This document shows, piece after piece, positions 10,498 to 22,047 of a stretch of 64,000 bases of DNA. Position 1 is the first letter of the stretch. The number at the start of each line of letters is the position of its first letter. A program made the position numbers and the translations under genes. Origin of the DNA: Azolla caroliniana (Eukaryota; Polypodiophyta); NCBI GenBank assembly GCA_043228905.1, contig JBHGNT010000022.1, positions 3,720,001 through 3,784,000 of the forward strand, read 5' to 3'. A model generated the notes under the pieces. The model saw nothing but the letters and a program-made list of their open reading frames with translations. It was not told the origin of the DNA and made no database searches.

Positions 10498-13400
10498 TTA
10501 CTCCTCGTCTTCCGGATCGTCATCCGCCTCGGACCGCCTGTCGTCACCGTCCATGCTTTCTAGATCCGGCTCGCACTCGTGTCGTTTCTTAAATGCTTTG
10601 AACCTCTTCCCCGCTACCGGTATTGCCATCCTCGTACCGTCGAGCTCCGCAAGATGGTAGGTCCTATTGTCGTTGGCACCTATCACCACGTAAGGCCCGA
10701 ACCACCTCCTTGCAAACTTTCGCGTTGCCCTGTGCTGGTTGTTGAGGTTGCTGTCATACACTAGGACCCAGTCGCCTTCCTCGATTTTCTTCGGTCGCAG
10801 TTGGTGACTCCGGTCAAACCGCCCTTTGTTCTTCAACCTTGCCAACCGAAGCTTCTCCACGGCTCTTTCCACGTCCTCCGGCCTTCGCTCAAGTTGTCGA
10901 ATCCGTGCCGCTAGCAGCTCCTCCCAGCTCATCTCATCTATCCAGTCGACCGTGGCCCATGAGGAGATGGTTCACTCTGTTGGCATGATCGGCCTCTATC
11001 CATACATAAGCTCTGCCGACATGAACCCGGTTACCAAACTGTGCGTAGTTCGGTCCGCCCACAAGGCATAAGGTAGCAGTTGCGGCCAGTTCCCGACTTG
11101 GCCTTCACATGCCCGTACTAGCGCTTTGACGATCGGCCCGTGTCTGCGCTCCACCTTCCCGTTAGCCTCCGGATTGTACGTTGTGGTGAGCGAGAGTTTG
11201 ACACCTAGTCGGTGAAACAACTCTTCAGCCTCTTGCACGTCCAACTCTCCACGGTCAGCCACGATCTTTCCTATGCTCCCGTACCCACATATCACGTCCT
11301 CGATTAGAAATCGGCACACAGCCACAGTCGTTTTTTTCTGCAGCGCTCGGCCTTCAACCTGGTTCATCAAATCCTCCCGAGCCAGCACCAGATACCGCAT
11401 CTGTCCTACCCCCATCGGCATCGTCACCAAATCCACCATCCATTTGAAGTGGACGGTCAGACGGTAGGTCGGGTAAAGCTCGTCCTAGTGTCGGACTATG
11501 GAATGCATCTGACAGCTTTCGCAAGTCGTCACGAACCGATGCACGTCCCGGTACAGTCCCGGCCACCAGTACTTCCCCTTTAGCTTCTCGAACGTGGCCC
11601 ACGTTCCGCGGTGTCCGGCCCAGGGACACTCGTGGTAGGCCTCCAACAACTCCTCTTGTTCCTCCTTCTTCGCCACCACTCGGAGCGAGATGTCGTCCCT
11701 CTTCTTCGGGTGCTTCCATATGTACCCGTCCCGAAGGAAGAATCGGTACGCTTTCTTCCGGATCCGGTTGGTCTCTTCCTTTGTCCACGCCGCATCCGGT
11801 GTCATTGTTTTCAGGAGCCCGCCGATCTGGAGCCACTCCCGGTCATACTTGCTCTCATCGAATTCGTTAAGCGCCGGAGTGCTCCCCTATCTGGTCGTCA
11901 CGTATGCCGCCTCGAAGAAATCTACGCCGACTTCCTCGTCCTTCGAAACCATGCCGTCCTTGTTTTCGAACCTCGCCCTTGAGAGCATTGTCTTTTCCGG
12001 AAATCTGTCGTATCTCCGGATTCAGGGACTTGATGTACGTTATCCATCTGAGCATTGCCAGGTCCGGCGTCGCGCATCCGGAAACCATGCCAAGAATCAG
12101 CAGGCAGTCCGTCTCGATTATTACCTCTGTCCCGATCAGGTAGTCTTTATCGGCCTTCACTACCGAAACGATACCCCAAAGTTCGCGTTTAACCTGGGCG
12201 TATCCTCGCTGTCGCTCACTGAGGACCTTCGCGCCGAACCGGATGGGGAACCTCGTGCCAACGTCATCCTCTTGGTTGATCAACCGCCCGATCCCGGTCA
12301 GCCTCGTGTCCACCGTCATGTAGATGGGGACACCCTTGCCGTAAGCCACTTTACGGAGAGTTGGTGCTACCATAAACGCCTCCTCTAGTCTCCAGACCGA
12401 CTCTGTGTGCTCCGTCCTCCACTCGAGCCTACACCCTTTCTTCAACAACCCGTAGAGCGGCTCCGCAACATGCGCGTAGTGCGGAATCCAGATGTGGTAG
12501 AACGCGCACGCCCCCAAGAATCTGCGGACCTCCGTAACAGACCCGCATTCGTCCTTCATCACGGAGATGGCTTCTACCTTTGCTGGAGACGGTTTCCTAC
12601 CGTAAGGCCCGCACAGGTGTCCGACCACCAAGATCTCTGACTGCCCGAATGCCGATTTTTCTCCGGAGAAGGTGAGTTGTGCGCTCTCGAGCCTCTGCAA
12701 CACCTTCTCGCAGTCGTTGATGTGGTTCACGACGAACCTCCGGCATCCGTCCGGCCCGACAGTCTCGTCCACATCTTCCACTGGACACCCCTTTATCAGG
12801 ATGTCATCCAAGAATGGCATGGTGATGTCCAGGATGCAGTCCCTCAACACTTTGTTCATTGCGTTCACCATATGCGCCACCGAGTTCGTGCCACCTTGTG
12901 GTAGGGTACACATCCGTACTAGGCCGAGAGGGGTTCGCATCGTCGTGATATCCCTGCTCTCCATGGCTAGCTGGAACTGGTCATACCCCGAGTATAAGTC
13001 ACCGACCAAATAGATCGACCTCCCAGCGCAGGCCTCCGCGAACTCGTCTATGGTCGGTCTGATTCTTGCATTACGGATGGTCACCCTGTTGACCGGTTTC
13101 AGGTCCTGAATGAAGCTCAGGGTGCCGTTCTTCTTCGGCACTGTAAACCACCGATTCGAATACGGGGCACTCGACGGTTCAAGGATGCCCATCTCCACCT
13201 TTTGCTTCAAAAGCTCCATCAACTTCGGGATGTGAGCTCTCGGCACCGGAATCGGTTTGAGATTCCACGGTACATGCGGTACTATGAAGATCACCATCGG
13301 TTCGACGATCATCGGGTCCACGCACCTGATCTCCTCTGGCGAGAACGCGAAGGCTTTCCCATGCCTTTCGAGCATTCTCCGAAACCTGTTCTCCTCCGCC

Positions 13401-13830
13401 GGTAGTAGAAAGCCACCCCCATCGACCTTGAGCTCCCGTAGCGTTATGTCGGTGAACCGGTGCCCTATGCCAGCCGGATTCTGTAAACTTGGGTCCGACG
13501 CGACCCCTTTTATCCGCTCCTTGCTGCCCTCCGGCAAGGGTGCCGCGACCGGCCTCACCTTCCGGTCCACAGTCTTCTACTTTGTACCCACGCGGGCCAT
13601 CCGATCCGACCCGATCCTTTCCCCGAAGTCCGCGATGACTTCGTACATTCCCATCGAACCTACCGGAACGTTCTGGTCTTCTCTAAGGTTTTCACCAATC
13701 ACCTTTCACAACTCGCCCAAGGTGTCGTCAAAAGAGACCGCCTCCACGGCGCCGCTGATCTCTTCGTCGGGGGAGAGGACTCTGCATCCCCTAAGCCACT
13801 CCTCCATTGTCAGAGAACCAAAATTTCCAA
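10498..13830 (-). pseudogene. Gypsy-2 pol: RT, RNase H, integrase
   Basis: The longest open part (13570-11867) holds RT with WFTVPKKNGTL, the palm stretch TLPQGGTNSVAHM and an FLDD catalytic box, then a connection and RNase H (YMTVDTRLTGIG, ETDCLLILG). A frameshift after ISGKDN near 11985 breaks the frame. Integrase continues with an HHCC-like zinc domain (HECPWAGHRG to CESCQMHS, about 11505-11650), ADRGELD and NPEANGKVERRH. The C-terminal domain (10498-10932) has GPYVV and an acidic tail with no chromodomain. RT of this type, with the LVVGHLCGPYG segment, is unlike common plant chromoviruses or Tat/Athila and looks nearer to a lineage I associate with fungal elements; that placement is from memory and needs a phylogeny. 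Confidence 0.88.
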
Positions 13831-14014
13831 CCTATGGTATAAGTCTTCTTCCCTACTATACATTTGTGGGGGTTTTCCGGGGTGTCCGGACTATCACGGC
13901 CCCACGCCTTGATACCCCTCTCTAAAAATCCCCTCGAGTTTCGCCACGGAGGGTCTCGTGATTATGCTCATGGTTTGGTTGCACCGTCAGGAACTGGACC
14001 GAGTGACGCCCATC

Positions 14015-16044
14015 CTAGCTCTTGACTCTTGCATAGGCCGAACCGTTGTCCAACACCTTGGTCTCCATCCGTGCCGCCGTGATGTACGGTTCTCCTAGTA
14101 TAACCGGATGTGAGGACGTCTCTTGCACAAAGAAGTGCTGGTCAATCTCGACATCGCCAATTTTCACCCGTACGTTCGGGCAGGCTCCATGTAGTTCTTC
14201 TGTGGTGCGCGTCACTGCCTGTATTTGCAACTGTGTTTGGTGTTGATCGGCCATTTCCCCTTTTTGTCAAAGTCCATGGACATCAAGTTGATTTCTGAAC
14301 CGTGGTCCACCAACGCCACCACCGGTTCCTGGACATCCCCAACCTTAATAGGGGTCTCCGTGGTCGCTCTGGCCCAGTGCGGCCTCGAATAGTGGCTCTC
14401 CGCCAGCTTGTCTTCTAACGCCATGTCCTCTATGTGCGTCGTTCGCACTTCAACCGGCTTCTCCGGCTCCGGCTCTGTCGAGAGCCTCTTCCTCTTCACC
14501 AAGTCTACGATGGAGTCGTGGAACTCCTTCTTGGCGATCCCGACCACTTCCCTCAACGACAGCTCCACTTTGTTGTCAAGGATACGTTCGTCCAGGACCT
14601 TTCGCAGGTCCGTGGTCCTTTCGATTTCCGTGCTCAACCGGTACCCGGCCTTCTTGGCTTTATCCGATGCGCCGGTCGCACTGGCCTCATTCTGCCTTTG
14701 ACCGAATCGAGTCTCGTACCGTTGCGAGGGCCCGGCCCCTCCGGTTTTACCTACTCGCTTGTCTTCCACCAGAGCCTCTTAGTTCTAGCATGCACCTTCA
14801 ACCAAGCCCGTCTTCTCTTCGACCGGGTCACTCCACCCGGTTACCTCCCGGACCCGTTTTTCCGCGCGGTTCGCTTCTTCTTTCCTTAGCCGTGTGCCGG
14901 CGAGGCCTTCCAGCATTAGCAGCCAGAATCCGGCTTCTTTCGTCTTCCGGGCCTCACCACCTCTGACCCGGATCCCAGTCGACGCCGAGTAGTGGACAGT
15001 CTCGGCGTGGCGAGACACCGCTTCTTCCATCAGTCGTTTCATACCCCCTCGTCCGACATTTCGGTCTAGGGCCCTTCGGGTCTCGCTAGCGTGCACCTGA
15101 CCATTCCATAGGTACACCACATTGGCTCTCATTGCCTCGGCGAAGTCTCCGCAGTCCTTCCAGACGTGGCCAACCGCGTTGCACCACGAACACTAGTTTC
15201 CAGCCAGAGGCCTTCGGTCACGGGCCTGTTCGCCGTTGTCCCTCCGTGCCTGTGCAATATGCAGGTCCTCTAGGGCTGCTCCTCCGGACGAACCTTTGAC
15301 CATGCCGGTCGAAGTTGATCCGGTCTTGAGCCAGTCTCGGGTCTCTTCCCTTCGCACTGGTGGGGTTGGCTCGAGTTTCCTTGCTGCTACAGAGCCTGCC
15401 CCTGTTGATCCTTTATCGACCCACTCTCACCGTTTGTCGAAACGGCCACTGACCCTCTTCACCATGGCCCAGTCAGCCGTCAGCCCGTCATCAGTCTCCA
15501 GCAGGAGACCCACTTGCTCCCGGTCTCTCGCATTCACCGACTTAACGAACACCAGGACGCGACTTGTGTCTAGTACGGTCTGGTCGAGCGCCGAAACACG
15601 CGCGAAGCGTTCTTCAAACTCCCGGAGGAGCAGTGACGCATTTCTCCCCTTTTCGGGGGTCTCTACCCATTTCATGAAGTCCCATTTCATGAAGTCCCAT
15701 TTCGAGTCTAGCTGAAGCGCGTCATCAAGCCCGTATTTTTCGAGGAGCTGACCTTCAAACTCGTCCTAGGTCCGGCTCTTAAAGCGTACCTCGAGCACCT
15801 CCGCATGGATGCCCGACATCGCCACCCGAGGGATTCCGGTTAGTCGCCTTTCTTCCGGAATGTCTCTCATTACCATCTAGGCCCGGTAGGCCTCCAAATA
15901 GCTCGTTGCATCCTTCCCACCGAACCGGCCTATCGTGCCGACGAACGATTCAATAGCCCTATCGAGGGCGCCTGCGACTTCGCGCGCACTCACTATCCAA
16001 TCCAGAGCCGAAGCCATGGCTTCCGCAAGATCCGATCCCCTCAT
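14015..16044 (-). pseudogene. Gypsy-2 gag and protease
   Basis: Gag starts at about 16044 by comparison with Gypsy-3 (MRGSDLAEGM). The capsid-like part includes the conserved FEERFARVSALDQTVLD stretch (15427-15690). A CX2CX4HX4C knuckle (CSWCNAVGHVWKDC) lies at about 15155-15195. The protease part holds VALVDHGSEINLMSM near 14300, where DHGSE replaces the usual DSGS or DTGA, then HPVILGEPYITAARM at 14060-14110. Stops and frame changes separate these blocks. The 12-bp direct repeat of catttcatgaag near 15667-15690 is a recent slip. Confidence 0.82.
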
Positions 16045-16088
16045 CTTCGTATTCCTCTACCGCCTATTCACGTCGGGTTCACCAAATA

Positions 16089-16268
16089 TATCGCGTTGTT
16101 ACACGCGTGCGTGGGGAACGAGGCGGGACCACCGGGGTCTTGGACCGAGAAATAGATGAGACACACTTGCACATGCACAGACACGGGAGCACACAGGGAT
16201 CACAGTCCAACAACATAGCAAACGAGACGACTAGAAGTCCGAGTATATGAACACGTATGCATATAAAT

Positions 16269-16300
<32 letters not shown>

Positions 16301-16778
16301 CGAGACAGTTACAACTAACAGGTCGGCAAGGTGAACACCGACGCTTGTTCATGCACACACACAGAAGAGCGAGATGGAGACTCTGCCGGAAGCACACGGG
16401 CGTTCCACGGAGCAGAGTCAGCCTCCCGAAAACCTGCGCAAAAATGGCTATGGAGAGTGGCAGAGGAGAAGGGCTCGGTCCCAATCCGGCAGCACTTCGT
16501 CCTCTCTAATGCGTGATCCCTTTCCCCATTCCTCTCCCTTTCTTTTATAGCCCAAGGAGGGAGGCCGTTATCATCCGTTACATCAGCATTAATTCTCTGT
16601 CCTTTCGGACAGAGATACACCTCGATTCTCTCCCTATTGAATGCGTGCTACCTAAGATTTCACCTCAGCCGACTTGTACCTACCTACTTACCATACAACG
16701 AAAAGTGTGCTCGCGTGTAAGGGCCAGTTTACACACGCTAAACTCGGTTTCCGCTGAGGGACGGTTTTCTTCACGACA
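16089..16778 (-). repeat. Gypsy-2 5' LTR and primer-binding site
   Basis: It matches 9737-10442 along its length, including the TA repeat (about 16264-16300), TATA box (about 16540-16552 on the minus strand) and palindrome CTCTGTCC-TTTC-GGACAGAG (16595-16614, perfect). The primer site next to it (about 16072-16085, minus strand) reads TTTGGTGAACCCGACGTG. It begins with TGG as expected for a tRNA 3' end but is not the iMet site; I could not assign the tRNA. Confidence 0.88.
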
Positions 16779-16782
16779 ACGT

Positions 16783-16844
16783 GTAAGGGCCGGTTTACGC
16801 ACGTTATACGCGGTTTCCGCCTAGGGACGGTTTTCTCCACGACA
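16783..16844 (-). repeat. Gypsy-3 3' LTR, remaining end
   Basis: These 62 bases match the end of the LTR at 21377-22047 (near 21986-22047) and finish the LTR broken at 9736. The bases from 16845 on, rich in C on the plus strand, are the minus-strand polypurine tract of Gypsy-3. Confidence 0.88.
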
Positions 16845-16918
16845 TCCTCCCTCACCTAACCGCGCATCCACCGGTATGCGCCAAAATTAGACTCTTGCCG
16901 GAGAAGACCGGCCCACGC

Positions 16919-19900
16919 TCACCCTTCGTCCTCCGTATCGGCATCCGCTCCGTGCCGGTTGTTGTCACCATCCAGGTTGTCTGGGTCCGGTTCAGCCTCG
17001 TGCCGCTTTTTGAATGTTTTGATCCTCTTCCCCGCCACCAGAACCGACATCCTTGTCCCGTCGAGCTCCGCGAGATGGTAGGTCCCATTGTCGTTGGCGC
17101 TTGCCACCACATAAGGCCCGAACCACCTTCTTGCAAACTTCCACATTGCCCTGTGCTGGTTGTCGAGGTTGTTGTCGTACACTAGCACCCAATCGCCTTC
17201 CTCGATCTTCTTTGGTCTTAGTCGGTGAGTCCGGTCGAACTGTCGTTTGTTCTTTACCCTTTCCCTCTGCAGCTTCTCCGCGACTCGGTCCACGTCCTCC
17301 GGTCTTCGCTCCAGCTGCCAAATCCATGCCGCTAACAACTCCTCCTAGCTCATCTTGTCTTTCCAGTCCACAGTGGCCCATGAGGTGATTGTCTGCTCCA
17401 TTGGCATGATCGGCTTCTGCCCGTACATTAGCTCTATCGGCATGAACCCGATTACCGAACTGTGCGTAGTTCGGTCCGCCCACAACGCGTAGGGTAAGAG
17501 CCGCGGCCAGTTCCCGACTTGGCCTCCACACGCCCGTACTAACGCTTTGACGATCAGCCCGTGTCCGCGCTCCACCTTCCCATTAGCCTCCGGATTGTAT
17601 GCCGTGGCATACCACTTCTTCGATCAGAAATCGGCACACGACCGCGGTCGTTTTGTTCTGCAATGCTCAGGCTTCCACCTGGTTCGTCAGGTCCTCCTGA
17701 GCCAACACCAGATACCACATCTACCCTACCCCCATCGGCATCGTCACCATATCCACCATCCACTTGAAGTGGATGGTCGGAGGGTAGGTCGGGTGAAGCT
17801 CGTCCCGATATCGGACTATGGAGTGCACCTGACAGCTTTCACAAGTCGTCACGAACTGATGCACGTCCCGGTATAGTCCTGGCCACCAATACTTCCCCTT
17901 TAGCTTCTGGAATGTGGCCCACATCCCCCGGTGTCCGGCCCAGGGACTCTCGTGGTACGCCGTCAGCAATTCTTCTGGATCCTCTTTCTTCGCCAACACT
18001 TAGAGCGGGATGTCATTTCTCTTCTTCGGGTGCTTCCATATGCTCCCGTCCCGTAGGAAGAATCGGTACGCTTTCTTCCGAATCCGGTTGGCCTCTTCCT
18101 TCGTCCACGCCGCGTCCGGTGTCATTGTCTTCAGGAACCCGCCGATCTGGAGCCACTCCCCGTCGTACTTGCTCTTGTCAAATTCGTTAAGCGTCGAAGT
18201 GCTCCCCTTTCTTGTTGTTACGTTAGTTGACCCGAAGAAGTCCTCGCCGACTTCTTCATTATCCGAAACTATGTCGTCCTCGTCGCTGAACCTCCCACTT
18301 GAAAGCATATCGGCCATGGCGTTATCCTTTCCGGAGATGTGCCGTATCTCCGGGTTTAGGTACTTGATGTACGCGATCCACCTGAGCATCGCCAGGTCCG
18401 GAGTCGCACATCCGGAAACCATACCCAGAATTGGTAGGCAGTCCGTCTCGATGATCACTTCCATCCCGATCAGATAGTCCTTATCGGCCATAACTGCCGA
18501 AACGATACCCCATAGCTCACGCTTGATTTGGGCGTGTCCTCGCTTCCGCTCCCTCAATACCTTTGACCCGAACCGGATCGGGAACCATACGCCATCTTCG
18601 TGTTCCTGATTGATCACCCACCCGATCCCGGTCGGGCTCGTGTCCACTGTCACATAAATGGGGACTTCCTTACCGTAAACCACTTTCCGGATAGCCGGTG
18701 CCGCGGCGAGTGCCTCCTTCAGTCTCTGGATCGACTCCGTGTGCTCGTCTCTCCACTCGAATTTACGCCCTTTCTTCAGCAATCCGTAAAGCGGTTCCAC
18801 GACATGCGCGTAGTGCGGAATCGAGATGTGATAGAACGCACATGCCCCAAGGATCCTTCGCACCTCGGTGACTGACCCGCAATCATCTTTCATCGCGGAG
18901 ATGGCTTATACCTTTGTTGGGGACGGCTTTCGGCCGAAAGGCCTGCACAGGTGTCCGACTACAAGGATCTCCGGCTGTCCGAAGGCTGATTTTTCTCCTG
19001 AGAAGGTGAGCCGCGTGCTCTCGAGTCTTTGTAACACCTTCTCGCAGTCGCGGATGTGATCCGTCACGAACCTCCGGCAACCTTCGAGCCTGATCGACTT
19101 GTTCTTGTCCTCCACCAGACTCCCTTTGATCGGGATGTCGTCCAGAAATGGCATGGTGATGTCCGGGATGCAGTCCTTCAACACCTTGTTCATCGCATTC
19201 ACCATGTGCGCCACCGAGTTCGTTCCTCCTTGCGGCAGGGTACACATCCGAACTAGGCCGAGAGGAGACCGCATCGTTGTGACATCCCTGCTCTCTACAG
19301 CTAGTTGGCACTGATTGTACCCTTAGTACAGGTCCCCGACCAAGTAAATCGACCTCCCTATGAAGGCCTCCGTGAACTCATCGATTGTCGGTCTAATACC
19401 TGCGTTTCGAATGGTCACCTTGTTGACCGGTTGCAAGTCCTGTATGAAGCGCAATGTGCCGTTCTTCTTTGGCACGGTAAACCACCGAATCAAATATGGG
19501 GCACTCCATGGTTCGAGGATGCCCATCTCCACCTTCTGTTTCAGCAGCTCCATCAGCTTCGGGATGTGATCTCTGGGTACCAGAATCAGTTTGAGATTCC
19601 ACGACACATGTGGTACCGTGAAGATCACCATTGGTCCCACAACTTTCGGGTCTACGCACCCTATCTCCTCTGGTGAGAATGCAAAAGCCTTCCCGTGCCT
19701 CCCGAGCATTCTCCGAAACCGGTCCTCTTCCACCGGCAGTAGAAAACCACCCCCACTAATCTTGAGCTCTCATAGTGTTATGTCGGTGAACATGTGTCCC
19801 ATGCTGGCCGGATCTCGTAAACTTGGGTCCGACGCGACCCCCTTTATCCGTAACTCACTGTCCTCCAACAAGGATGCCACGACTGGCCTCACCTTCCGGT

Positions 19901-20120
19901 CCATAGTCTTGTACTTCGTATCCACTCGGGCTGTCCGATCCGACTCGAGTCCACTACCGAAGTTGGCGATGACTTCGTACATCTTTTCCGAACATACCGG
20001 AATCGTCCGGTCCTCATTAAGGCCTTCTAAGAACACCTCCCGTAACTTCCCCAAGGTGTCGTCGAAAGAGACTACCTCCACGGCTCCGTTGATTTCCTCT
20101 TTAGGGTTGAGGACCCCCCA
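16919..20120 (-). pseudogene. Gypsy-3 pol: RT, RNase H and deleted integrase
   Basis: The RT start (19733-19323) carries WFTVPKKNGTLRFIQDL. The palm with TLPQGGTNSVAHM and FLDDIPIKG is at 18906-19274. RNase H and connection are 18000-18893 (VDTSPTGIGWVINQ, ETDCLPILGM). Integrase starts with HESPWAGHRG and CESCQVHS. Compared with Gypsy-2, about 110 bp is deleted at about 17600, removing the ADRGELD segment and so the second catalytic Asp. Stops and frame changes separate RT, RNase H and the C-terminal region. The C-terminal domain at 16919-17338 retains GPYVV and an acidic tail. Confidence 0.87.
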
Positions 20121-20222
20121 TGCCCGAATCCGCTATTCCACTCGGTCTACCTCTTCCTTCTTCAACCGTACTCCGGGGAGACCCTCTAGCACCAATGGCC
20201 AAAATCCGGAGTCCTTCATTTT

Positions 20223-21329
20223 CTAGGCCTCATCACCCCCGACCTGGATTCTCGCCGACACCGAGTAGTTAACGGCCTCTGTATGTCGTGTCGCGGCCTC
20301 TTCCATCAACCGCTTCATTCCGCTGCGCCCCGAATTCAACTCTAGGGCTTTCCGGATCTCGCTCGTGTGCACCCGCCGATTCCAAAGGTAAACCACGTTG
20401 GTGCTGAGTGCCTCTGCGAAATCTGCACATTCTTTCCATATGTGGCCGACCGTGTCACACCACATGCACCACTGCCCCGCCAGCGGCCTTCGATCACGAG
20501 ACTGTTCGCCGTTGTCCCTCCGGGCCTGTGTGATTTGGAGATCTCACACCATCTACGACAGCTCTTCTAGAGCCGCGCCTCCGGAGGGACCTTTGACCAC
20601 TCCGCTCGGGGCTGAGCCCGCCTCAAGCCAACTCCGAGTTTCTTCCTTCCTAGCCAGTACCGACACCGGCTCCTCGAGCTCCCTTGCCGGGACAGGTCTT
20701 GCTGCCGACGAGCCCTCGTCGTTCCACTCGCACCGCTAGTCGAAACGACCGCAGACCCTCCTTACCATGGCCTAGTCTACCGTGAGCCCTTTGTCTGTTT
20801 CCAACAGGAGACCCACCTTCTCCCGGTCCATGGCGTCCACCGCCTTGACGAACAGTAGTACCCGACTTGTGTCGAGCACGGTCTAGTCCAGTGTTGACAG
20901 CTGTGCGAACCGTTTCTCGAACTCCTGGAGTAGCGCCAATGCGTTTCTACCCTTCCCTAGGCTCTCAACCCACGCCATGAAGTCTCGCTTCGACAGTCCT
21001 AGCGATTCATCGAACCCATACATCTCGAGGAGCTGCAGCTCAAACTCCTCCCAAGTCTGGCATTCGGCCAGCACCTCGAGCACCTCTGTGTGGATGCTCG
21101 GCGTCACTACCCAAGGGAATCCGGACAACCGCCTGTCCACCAAGATATCCTTAATGATCATTTCAGCCCAGTAGGCCTCCAAGTAGCTCATGGCATTCTT
21201 CCCACCGAATCGACCTATAGTGCCAACGATCGACTCAATGGCCCTGTCGAGGGCGCCTGTACCTTCACGCGCACTCACTATCCGATCCACAGCCGAAGCC
21301 ATGCCTTCCGCAAGATCCGACCCTCTCAT
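20223..21329 (-). pseudogene. Gypsy-3 gag; protease region deleted
   Basis: Gag starts MRGSDLAEGMASAVDRIV at 21329. The capsid-like part has ELQLLEMYGFDES and FEKRFAQLSTLD. The knuckle CMWCDTVGHIWKEC is at about 20433-20468. Stops interrupt it near 20883 and 20740. Just after the knuckle domain, near 20150, the sequence jumps to the RT leader; Gypsy-2 has about 1.08 kb here (roughly 13,785-14,865) with the protease. Gypsy-3 therefore lacks protease entirely. Confidence 0.85.
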
Positions 21330-21376
21330 CTTTCTATTCCTCTACTGCCTATTTCACGTCAGGTTCACCAAAAATA

Positions 21377-22047
21377 TGTCGCGTTGTTACGCGCGTGCGT
21401 GGAGAACGAGGCGGGACCACCGGGGCCTCGGACCAAGAAATAACCAAATGATGGGAGGGGAAGGAAACTAACGATGTAATTCACACACGCACAAAACCAC
21501 AGAATCACAGGAATTGCAACTAGCTACAGAACGTGAGATGGAGACAGAACGAATGTTTATGCATATATAAATCAAGGTGTTACAACCGGCAAGCCGGCGA
21601 GTGATGGGCTCCGACGCCTGCACGTGCACACACACACACAGACAGAACGCGAGCCAGGAGCACTCGGGTGTCCCGCGGAGCAAAGTCAACCTCCCGAAAC
21701 CTGCACAGAACGATTATGGAGACAACAAAGGAGAGGAGAAGTGCTCGGTTCCACTCCAGCAGCACTTCGTCCTCCACAAACGCGATATATTTTTTCAATA
21801 CCTCTCCCTCTCTTTTATAGCCCAAGGAGGGAGGCCGTTACCACCCATTACATCATGTTTATTCCCTGTCCTTTCGGACAGGGATACGCCTTGATTTTCT
21901 CCCTACTGAATGCGTGCTACTTAGGATTTCACTTCAGCCGACTTGTACCTATCTACGTACTATACAACAAAACTTGTGCCCACGTGTAAGGGCCGGTTTA
22001 CGCACGTTATACGCGGTTTCCCCCTAGGGACGGTTTTCTCCACGACA
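21377..22047 (-). repeat. Gypsy-3 5' LTR and primer-binding site
   Basis: 671 bp from TGTCGCG to CGACA. It has a minus-strand CTATAAAAG TATA box near 21815 and a perfect palindrome CCCTGTCC-TTTC-GGACAGGG (21864-21883). The primer site (about 21355-21372, minus strand) is TTTGGTGAACCTGACGTG, one base different from Gypsy-2. It differs from the Gypsy-2 LTR over most of its first half, so the two are subfamilies. Confidence 0.9.

Larger units (their letters stand above)
9737..16778 (-). mobile_element. Gypsy-2: full-length but decayed Ty3/gypsy element inside the Gypsy-3 LTR
   Basis: The element is 7042 bp with LTRs at 9737-10442 and 16089-16778, and an exact acgt duplication (9733-9736 and 16779-16782). 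The intact sister LTR of Gypsy-3 (near 21980) shows the unoccupied site with a single acgt, so boundaries and TSD length are certain. Order on the minus strand is LTR, primer site, gag with zinc knuckle, protease, RT, RNase H, integrase, polypurine tract, LTR. Frameshifts and stops occur throughout pol. Confidence 0.93.
9116..22047 (-). mobile_element. Gypsy-3: Ty3/gypsy element inserted in Copia-B and itself interrupted by Gypsy-2
   Basis: The ends are TGTCGTG at 9116 and CGACA at 22047. Flanking bases are acgt (9112-9115) and acgc (22048-22051), a 4-bp duplication with one change. Joining the flanks restores the Copia-B frame (DDT-RQKLNPK). Without Gypsy-2 the element is about 5.9 kb. The left LTR is split by Gypsy-2 into 9116-9736 and 16783-16844. 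TATA, gag and pol are all on the minus strand. Internal deletions removed the protease and part of integrase. Confidence 0.9.

Noticed and set aside
16783-16844. Gypsy-2 and Gypsy-3 as a tandem array sharing a middle LTR
   Set aside because: The 62 bp after the middle LTR complete the broken Gypsy-3 LTR and the acgt duplication is exact, so Gypsy-2 is nested, not tandem.
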